From Phyto melanocephala (taxonomy: Eukaryota; Arthropoda; Insecta; Diptera; Rhinophoridae): a stretch of DNA of 64,000 bases. The stretch covers positions 112,403,833 to 112,467,832 of the forward strand of contig OW799233.1 of assembly GCA_941918925.1 (NCBI GenBank), read 5' to 3'. The notes below the pieces were generated by a model. That model saw only the letters and a program-made list of their open reading frames with translations. It had not been told where the DNA came from and searched no databases. Below, one piece after another: positions 58,201-64,000 of this stretch. Position 1 is the stretch's first letter. The number at the start of each line of letters is the position of its first letter. Both the position numbers and the translations under genes were made by a program.

Positions 58201-60784
58201 TACCTCATTTGTACACATTAATTGTACGGCCTGATAATACCTATGAAATCCAAGTCGATCACAAAATCATTAATGAGGGTTCTCTATTAAATGATTTTAC
58301 GCCAGCGGTAAATCCTCCACGTGAAATTGATGATCCCGAAGATAAAAAACCAGAAGATTGGGATGAGCGTGAGAAGGTACAGTATTTTCTAAGACTTTTT
58401 TTAAAATTGTAAATGGTATAGCATTGGGATATATGGAATACCAATTCAGTTTTAAAATAGTAGAATTTGCCAGCGTTTTCTGTCAGTCAGACTGTCCACA
58501 TTAACGTAATAAACTTATTTTAAAAATTTTTTAAGTCCATAAACGAACTGTTTTGTAATAATTAAATGGTAAACAAATGGAATAAAATTTCCTATAAATA
58601 TGTTGCAGAGTTAAAATGAATTTGAAGATCGGTCCATGATCGACTCATACCTGTTTTATATGATGTGGTGTAAAATGTAAACTGGTCGATCTTGTCTAAC
58701 TATAAATTTTTTCTTTAAAAAAAGTTTTAATTTTTATAATAATTGTTATTGTTTATGGTTACAGATACCTGATCCCTCTGCCCAAAAACCCGATGATTGG
58801 GACGATGATGCTCCTCCACAAATACCAGATCCCACCGCCACAATGCCTGATGGATGGCTAGAAGATGAGCCTGAAATGATTCCTGGTAAGTATCAAACAA
58901 AATTTACAGCTTTAGTTGTGATAAACGCTCAACTTTATATCTATTATATAAATCGTTTTAATAATCTTTGTATAATATTAAAGTTTAACCCCTTATTAAA
59001 GTTTAAATAAATGTCAACATATTTTAAATTAAATTTTATAAATGAAGGAATATAGATACATTTTATTAAAATCTTTAATATAAATGATTTTATCAGATCC
59101 CTCTGCTACCAGACCTGATGATTGGGATTCCGAAATGGATGGTGAATGGGAAGCACCACTAGTCGATAATCCCATATGTGAAAAGGCTGTAGGATGTGGC
59201 AAATGGAAGGCACCTTTAATAGCTAACAAAGAATACAGGGGTAAATGGCGCGCACCTATGATTGATAATCCAAATTACAGAGGCAAATGGACACCTAAAC
59301 AAATACTAAATCCAGATTTCTTTGAAGACTTAACACCCTTCAAAATGACTCCTATCGTAAGAAACTCTAATAACTATTTTAATTTGTTGCTCTTAATCCT
59401 AATTGTTTTATACCTACATCGTTTTCAGTCTTCTGTTGGCATTGAATTATGGTCCATCTCCAATGATATTTTATTCGATAATCTAATAATTACCGATGAT
59501 GTGGAAATTGCTATAGATTTTGCCTCGAAAACGTTTGATATTAAACGTAAACACATTGACAAAGAATCAGTAAGTATTGCCTTAATTTATTTAAAGAAAA
59601 CTTTTAATTAATTCTTTTTAATTTATATTTAAAAATTAAATAAGAAAACTTTATGGCATCGTTTGATGCGTCACATGAATTACAAACCCGGTTGGTGGGC
59701 TATATATTTCATTTATTTATCTATACCAGCCGGTTGTTATATCTTTTATTTATTCCGTCGCGCCAAAGAGGTTTATTTCAAAATTTATTTATTAATTCAT
59801 TTTAATTACTAAATTATTGCTAGTATTTGTATTGTAAAATTATTGCTAAATTCACTTGCATATTAATATTTTGCACATTTCTTGTGTGGCTTTTTTTATT
59901 TTTTCGTTTTGATTGTAGGATACATTTTTAAATAAAATTATAGCTTACGGCAAAGAGAATCCTTGGAGCTGGCGTATTGCCATTGTATTAGTTGTAGCAC
60001 CATTGGCATTCTCATTCTATCGCTTCTTAAGTAAAGGCAACAAAAAGGTAAACCCATACATTTACATTTATTTGCTTGTTTTGTAGTTTAAAAGTGATAT
60101 TTTGTTTGTTAATTCTTTATATCATTTTACTAATATTGTATTTTGTATTGTGAATTTAGGATTCTGCTGATGATGCGAAGAAAACTGATGCTCCTCAACC
60201 TGATGATGTTGCTGCAGAAGAAGATGATAACACAAAATCTAGTCACAAAAATAAAAAGTCTGATTTAGATATTAAAAATTCTACTGATGATAATGGTGCA
60301 GGCGCCACCGACGATAATGAAGACGAAGATGAGTCAAGTGAAGGCAAAGATTCAACGGAAGATATTGATGGCGGTGAAGCCGAAAAGGAGACTGTGGTAA
60401 GTTTTACAACAACAGTTGGCCGTAACTTGACAATAAAGATAACTAAGTTATACTCAGACTATAATGTAAATGTAAATAGGGTTTCAACTGATTTACTATA
60501 TATATTCATACATATTAGATTATATTCAAGACAAAGAGATTAGTTGAATACCTGATCGGCATACACGGTACCATAAAATACACCTCCTCTTTTTGATCAC
60601 GACCTTTTTTTTCATTTACTATAAGACAGTTAAAATTGTCCGCTGGCAAAACTTCTTTAAAATGAGAGTTATTACTAAACTACCATAAACTGATTAATTA
60701 AAAGTATGACAAACTGTATTGAGATTAGACGACGGTTGGGTTATAAGAAAACCATTAACCCTTATCTATATATATAAAAGTGAA

Positions 60785-60819
<35 letters not shown>

Positions 60820-61781
60820 GCTATAGACTCCGAAACTGTAAAACCGATCGGGCTCAAACTTTGGTAAGTTGTTGTACACATACCAGGGCGTGTTTATGGG
60901 TGAAAAAAAGTGGGCGTAGCCACGCCCATAAAAATTAGTTATCATTTTTAGCTACTTGCACTTGACCGATTTTTCTGAAACTTTGCACACATATCGAGCT
61001 GTCATGACTAAATAATTTCGTGATAAGAAAAGTGGGCGGGGCCACGCCCCTAAAAAAGTTTTAATTTTGAGGTACTTGCACTGGACCGATTTTTCTGAAA
61101 CTTTGCACACATATTGAGCTGTCATGGCTTTATAATTTCATCACTAGAAAAGTGGGCAGTGCCACGCCCATTAAAAAAAGGTATCATTTTGAGGTACTTG
61201 CACTGGACCGATTTTTCTGAAACTTTGCACACATATTGAGTTGTCATGACTATACAGTTTCGTATTTAGAAAAGTGGGCAGTGCCACGCCCATAAAAAAA
61301 GGTATCGTTTTGAGGTACTTACACTGGACCGATTTTTCTGAAACTTTGCACACTTATTGAGCTGTCATGACTATACAGTTTTGTAATTAGAAAAGTGGGC
61401 AGTGCCACGCTCATAAAGAAAAAGTTATAGTTTTTAGCCTTGCACTTGATATTCGATTAAAATTTAGAATGCGATTAAAATTCATGAAGGGGCGTAGCAA
61501 CGCGCGCCGGGATTGGCTAGTTGTTTATAAAAGTGAAATTTTCATAAACAGCTGTTCCATTGTAAATACGAGAAATAATCCTAAACATCTTTGGGACATT
61601 TTTTCACGATTGGAATTTTAGGAAAAGGGTAAATATTTCAAAGGGAAAATTTTAACAATAAAAGTGATTTTGTATAATCTACAGATTTATCTCTTGTTAA
61701 TTTCGTATCCTTTCTCTTGTCTACTTTCAGGAAACATCAGCGAAACCCCGTAAACGTCGTGCGCGTAAAGATGAGTCCTAA
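52113..61781 (+). CDS. Cnx99A: calnexin, ER lectin chaperone (spliced, twelve coding exons)
   Basis: Calnexin is a type I ER membrane chaperone that binds monoglucosylated N-glycans on folding glycoproteins and works with an ERp57-type disulfide isomerase. Fly Cnx99A is known for rhodopsin maturation. Exons: 52113-52247, 56819-57166, 57351-57422, 57547-57680, 58169-58376, 58765-58885, 59097-59356, 59429-59569, 59645-59770 (alternative), 59919-60047 (alternative), 60160-60396, 61731-61781. All introns are GT-AG and the phases agree. The protein is 610 or 611 residues with one of the two alternative exons, close to the family size. Order: signal peptide, lectin domain with Cys166 and Cys201, P-domain (about 273-405) with Cys367 and Cys373, return strand of the lectin fold, membrane segment, acidic tail. 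Cnx99A rather than a paralogue is likely, not proven. Confidence 0.95.
52926..53206. repeat. 147-bp-period direct duplication in calnexin intron 1
   Basis: Two near-identical units (about 52926-53059 and 53073-53206) share GCTGTCAAAATCCTAAAAAA, CTTCATATATAAATAATATC and CCAAGGTATATTAACTCC. The offset measured at GCTGTCAAAATCC (52954 and 53101) is 147 bp. Very few differences are visible, so the duplication is recent. Confidence 0.8.
54067..54514 (+). mobile_element. HINE/DINE-1-like family B in calnexin intron 1
   Basis: This compact 448-bp copy has both ends visible: TATACCCTTCACACAGTG at the 5' end, and GGTGTGAAGGGTATATAAG, hairpin TTCGGCACGGCCGAA and CATAGCACTCCTACTTG at the 3' end. The interior has CATTTCCGACCCCATAAAGT and CTGACCGTCCGTCCGTG. 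It is the best single reference for the family B structure in this window. Confidence 0.75.
54925..56089 (-). mobile_element. Tigger/pogo-type element in calnexin intron 1
   Basis: The ends match as inverted repeats of about 25 bp beginning CAGTAGTTTTCC and ending AACGAACC. On the minus strand, 55480-55196 encodes the C-terminal part of a Tigger-type transposase: [15 protein letters not shown], then ATTs and acidic residues, then [19 protein letters not shown] and [13 protein letters not shown]. Weak upstream similarity reaches about 55900. The DDE core is deleted. TA follows the right end but the left flank is AA, so the expected TA duplication is not intact. Confidence 0.7.
56090..56818. 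other. rest of calnexin intron 1
   Basis: AT-rich intron sequence. ACGTTTTGGAAGTCAGCC (56652) is the complement of a GGCTGACTTCCAAAACG stretch at about 56412, giving inverted arms about 240 bp apart. The intron ends in TTTCATAG at 56811-56818. Confidence 0.5.
56819..57166 (+). CDS. Cnx99A: calnexin exon 2: lectin domain, first half
   Basis: 116 codons, phase 0 on both sides. [20 protein letters not shown] and [20 protein letters not shown] are hallmark calnexin blocks at the start of the globular beta-sandwich. [20 protein letters not shown] and VVQYEVTLQ end the exon. It belongs to the glycan-binding domain in the ER lumen. Confidence 0.95.
57351..57680 (+). CDS. Cnx99A: calnexin exons 3 and 4: calreticulin-family signatures
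   Basis: Exon 3 (57351-57422, 24 codons) encodes [13 protein letters not shown], the first calreticulin-family signature, with Cys166. Exon 4 (57547-57680) encodes [20 protein letters not shown], the second signature, with Cys201. These two Cys form the lectin-domain disulfide in the family, and the Gly/Lys/Tyr residues around them contact the glucose. Exon 4 ends in phase 2 and splits a Lys codon with exon 5. Confidence 0.95.
58169..59356 (+). CDS. Cnx99A: calnexin exons 5 to 7: P-domain arm
   Basis: Exon 5 is 58169-58376, exon 6 is 58765-58885 and exon 7 is 59097-59356. Exon 5 finishes the lectin half ([18 protein letters not shown]). Four type 1 repeats follow: [42 protein letters not shown] and [14 protein letters not shown]. 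Then four type 2 repeats: [39 protein letters not shown] and [13 protein letters not shown]. The 4+4 count is that of calnexin rather than calreticulin (3+3). The tip of this arm recruits the ERp57-type partner. Cys367 and Cys373 form the P-domain disulfide. The frame read through to 58412 past exon 5 is intron. Confidence 0.95.
59429..59569 (+). CDS. Cnx99A: calnexin exon 8: return strand of the lectin domain
   Basis: 47 codons with [20 protein letters not shown] and [20 protein letters not shown], the conserved helix and strand after the P-domain. It ends DKES in phase 0, directly before the two alternative membrane exons. The donor at 59570 reads GTAAGT. Confidence 0.95.
59645..59770 (+). 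CDS. Cnx99A: calnexin exon 9: alternative transmembrane exon A
   Basis: 42 codons, phase 0 on both sides. It encodes [18 protein letters not shown] followed by a hydrophobic stretch ([19 protein letters not shown]) and a basic stop-transfer RRAKE. It aligns without gaps to exon 10: T2, P15, W18, I20 and P28 coincide, and most other positions are conservative. The acceptor TTAAATAAG lacks a good pyrimidine tract and the donor is GTTTAT, both weaker than those of neighbouring exons, as expected for a regulated exon. A Cys sits inside the membrane segment and is not present in exon 10. Coding status rests on frame, splice sites and similarity. No transcript evidence is available here. Confidence 0.8.
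59919..60047 (+). CDS. Cnx99A: calnexin exon 10: alternative transmembrane exon B
   Basis: 43 codons, phase 0 on both sides: [19 protein letters not shown], then the membrane segment [18 protein letters not shown], then SKGNKK. The ENPWSW and APLAF spacing matches the transmembrane block of vertebrate calnexin, where a Pro-Trp and a second Pro lie 13 residues apart. It is therefore the canonical version. The acceptor TTTTGATTGTAG and donor GTAAAC are stronger than those of exon 9, and 148 bp separate the two exons. Confidence 0.93.
60160..60396 (+). CDS. Cnx99A: calnexin exon 11: acidic cytosolic tail
   Basis: 79 codons rich in Asp and Glu. [17 protein letters not shown] is the conserved start of the cytosolic tail in calnexins. 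The rest ([31 protein letters not shown]) offers several Ser/Thr in acidic surroundings, plausible CK2-type sites. Such sites regulate vertebrate calnexin, but that is inference here. Confidence 0.93.
60397..60764. other. first part of calnexin intron 11
   Basis: Ordinary AT-rich intron sequence, with nothing else recognised before the Helitron insertion. Confidence 0.6.
60765..61520 (+). mobile_element. non-autonomous Helitron in calnexin intron 11
   Basis: It starts TCTATATATATAAAAG after an A and ends GCGCGCCGGGATTGGCTAG before a T. This gives TC and CTAG ends, A-T insertion and a GC-rich hairpin region (GGCGTAGCAACGCGCGCC) about 10 bp before the end, as in canonical Helitrons. A TG microsatellite lies at 60790-60817. 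The middle is a tandem repeat, annotated separately. There is no coding capacity. The 60-codon minus frame at 61171-61353 is the tandem repeat. Confidence 0.8.
60951..61435 (+). repeat. about four tandem units of 121 bp in the Helitron
   Basis: The unit start ACTTGCACTGGACCGATTTT (with variants) recurs at about 60953, 61073, 61195 and 61316, giving steps of 120, 122 and 121 bp. Each unit has CTGAAACTTTGCACAC, GAGCTGTCATGAC and AGTGGGC...GCCACGCCC, the last forming a short GC stem. A partial unit precedes the first. Confidence 0.8.
61731..61781 (+). CDS. Cnx99A: calnexin exon 12: basic C-terminus
   Basis: 16 codons and a TAA stop: [16 protein letters not shown]. The basic cluster RKRRARK corresponds to the RKPRRE-type ER localisation signal of vertebrate calnexin, but here four residues (KDES) follow its last Arg-Lys pair. 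Acceptor CTACTTTCAG at 61721-61730. Confidence 0.9.
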   Translation, partial: ETSAKPRKRRARKDES

Positions 61782-62075
61782 TTTTTTTTTTTAAGTAAAC
61801 ACCAAATCAATACATTATTAAACATTAATCTGTTTTTTAGTACATTTCTCATTAATTTAAAAATTTATAAGAAAAAAAATATTCCAAAACCTGAAAATGG
61901 CAGCAATTTTCATAGCAAAAACTGTAAAGTAGAAAAATGTTTTAAAAAAGGCGAGAGAAAACAAGTTCTAATTGATGAAATTTTCCAAAACTTTCACAAA
62001 AGAAGAGTTTAAATTATTTTATAAATTAAACATTTTAAGTAAAACACCAATAAAGAGGGAGATCAAAAATAGTTT
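61782..62075 (+). other. Cnx99A: calnexin 3' UTR with first polyadenylation signal
   Basis: AT-rich trailer. The first AATAAA is at 62049-62054 and another is at 62413-62418. Which is used cannot be told from the sequence. Confidence 0.55.
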
Positions 62076-64000
62076 ATAATTTAAAGAATAGTATTAAAAG
62101 TTATTAAACAATCCACAAAAACAAATTAAATTATAAAATAGATTTTTGTTTACTTATTTTTATTGAGGTTAATAATTTAAGTATTGTATTGTATTGTTGT
62201 TTATATTTGAAGCGAGTTTTTGTTACTACGCTGCAACACCTCCTGTGGCCTCAGTTTTACCAATTACTACATGTAAAAGCGTGTAAAAATTGCTAAAAAT
62301 TACCAACCGCTTTAATTAACTCGTCAGAACATTACTGAACCGCACTAGGATTTCTAATGCTTAATTTGTTGCTCTTAAGCTTTAATTATTAATTCCATTC
62401 TGTTGAAACGGCAATAAATAGCAGTTTATACATATAATACTTATAAAATCAGTTTGAAGTGTGTAATTTAAATATACATAAAATTATTTTTGAATAACAA
62501 TTAACTCGAAACTATGAATACAAATAAAAACATTCTCATTTAATAATTTTTTTTTTTTATATACAAACAACTATGTGTTTTTTATATGCATAGTTTATAT
62601 TATATAACATTTTTCCTCATTCTTTCTATCAAAATTTTAAATATTTTTTTCTGATCCCTCTTTTAGCGTTAAAATGAAAACAAACAAACAAAAAAAGTCA
62701 ACAATGCAACATTCTTTCCTATACATACATTGTTGTTTAATTAATAATCAATTAATTTTTCCATATTAATTTTACTGATTTTCTTTTTTTTATTCTCTAT
62801 TTTCCATTTTATCGTTAATTTATGAATGAATTTGTATGTGTGTAGTTGTATTTTATTTTTAGTATATTAAATGTATTAAATAAAACCAATTCATATAATT
62901 AAAAAAGAAAAAACACCAAAAACTATAACCTTTTTTTTATTTAATAAATAAAATAGTGCAAAAAAGGATAAAAGTTTTAGAAATTATTTAACTAATTAGT
63001 GAAATGCAAACCACTTATGTACGTTATTATGATATACCTAGTGCTTGTTTGTTTAAGTCGATTGTTTACATTAAAATAGCAATCATTTCAGAATGTATAT
63101 GCTTTTAGTTTTAAAAAATTATAGAGTATACAAAGCAAACAAATTAAACTTTTATATGAATTGTTGTTCATACATATATTTTTGAATTTCTAGTTCCTTA
63201 TAAAAAATCCATAAAACTAGTGCATAAACAAACATAACAATGAAACTATCCATACATACTAGTAGTGAAAATTCTACAAAAAAAAAAAAAACATTAAAAT
63301 ATAAATAGCAAAAACAATAAAATTTGATATTCAATAAAAATAATTAAATTATTAAAATAAATAATAAATCAGCTTTTTTAATTTAAATAAAAAATTCATT
63401 AACAATATTTTATAGGTTATTCACCCTAAAGTTGTATGTAGTATAAACATATCTTAAAATGTTTTTTTTAATATAAATTTTTATTGAAAATTAAAGATTT
63501 ATATGTTATCATTTTACGCTTAAAATTAAAGTGTTTGCTTTGTTTTAGAAAATTTTATTAACGTTAATTTTATCAAAGAATGACATGATCTTCATTAATT
63601 TTTATTACCATGCATTACTTTGTGGATCGTAATTCTGTTGTTGACATCTGGCATCTTCGTTTGGTTATAATCATGGTGTAATAAACATCATATGATAAAT
63701 AACGGCACATAAAATTTTTAAACAAAATTCCAATTGTTAAAGAGTGCTAATTTAAAATAAAAAAGTGGATTAATTTAAATAAAAATAAATTTTTTAAAAG
63801 AAAATAATATTCGTTGTTGTGTTTAGTGCGTTAGTAAATATGTATATACATACATACAATATGTTTTAAATGTGTTTCACGGGCCATCATTTTTGTGTTG
63901 AGTTCTATTTGATGGTGTTTAAATATTTTTATTTTGATAAATGTGATAAATGAATATAAATTACTCCGGTTTATAGCTATAATATGTAGTGAACTCCATA
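62076..64000. other. AT-rich DNA downstream of calnexin, no gene seen
   Basis: No coding signal or recognisable element is present. The 60-codon minus frame at 63152-63334 is low complexity. Part of the start could be extended 3' UTR if the second polyadenylation signal is used. Confidence 0.5.

Noticed and set aside
59645..60047. Reading exons 9 and 10 as two consecutive constitutive exons
   Set aside because: It would give calnexin two membrane spans and put the cytosolic tail in the lumen. The two exons are homologous, so alternative use fits better, although only transcripts can settle it.
60765..61520. Tandem 121-bp repeats considered as a possible CRISPR array or satellite
   Set aside because: The units are contiguous without unique spacers, and the surrounding ends are those of a Helitron in a eukaryotic intron.

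Overview
The window is AT-rich nuclear DNA of a higher fly. I infer a calyptrate dipteran (blow fly, house fly or relatives) from a spliced insect-type calnexin gene and the very dense fly-type transposon content. It holds one clear host gene, calnexin (Cnx99A-like), on the + strand from about 52.06 to 62.05 kb. No rRNA, tRNA or CRISPR array was found.

Layout. 1-2.0 kb: a decayed mariner-type transposase (minus strand) abutting a 5'-truncated non-LTR reverse transcriptase. 4.7-9.4 kb: a short inverted-repeat element, an internally deleted piggyBac element in an exact TTAA duplication, a small Helitron-like element and a hAT deletion derivative with an 8-bp duplication. 10.5-21 kb: three copies of a hAT-type MITE with TAGGGTGATCGA ends, and a 2.1-kb element resembling the Drosophila DINE-1/HINE (Helentron-derived) class. 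23.9-31 kb: a spliced transposon-associated pseudogene, an inverted 3-kb relative of the 2.1-kb element, a 3' stub of an RNase H-type non-LTR element, and a hAT nested in an old HINE copy. 32.1-37.25 kb: a hAT element (8-bp duplication) that contains a nested non-LTR retrotransposon with an intact 1182-residue ORF2. 37.5-41 kb: a Tc1 fragment, another hAT derivative and two short inverted-repeat elements. 42.4-44.6 kb: a second broken non-LTR reverse transcriptase. 45.5-51.1 kb: nested MITE and HINE copies and a 246-bp tandem duplication.

Calnexin has twelve coding exons whose splice phases all agree. It encodes a signal peptide, a lectin domain with two cysteines, a P-domain with four type 1 and four type 2 repeats, a transmembrane segment and an acidic cytosolic tail. 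The most interesting observation is that the transmembrane segment is encoded twice, by two adjacent exons of 42 and 43 codons. Both exons are phase 0, and their peptides align without gaps with both prolines in register. They look like mutually exclusive alternatives. Using both or neither would keep the reading frame but change membrane topology.

The introns of calnexin carry a Tigger/pogo-type fragment, a HINE copy, a 147-bp direct duplication and a Helitron with about four 121-bp tandem units. All element boundaries and family names come from reading the sequence by eye. No database search was run.
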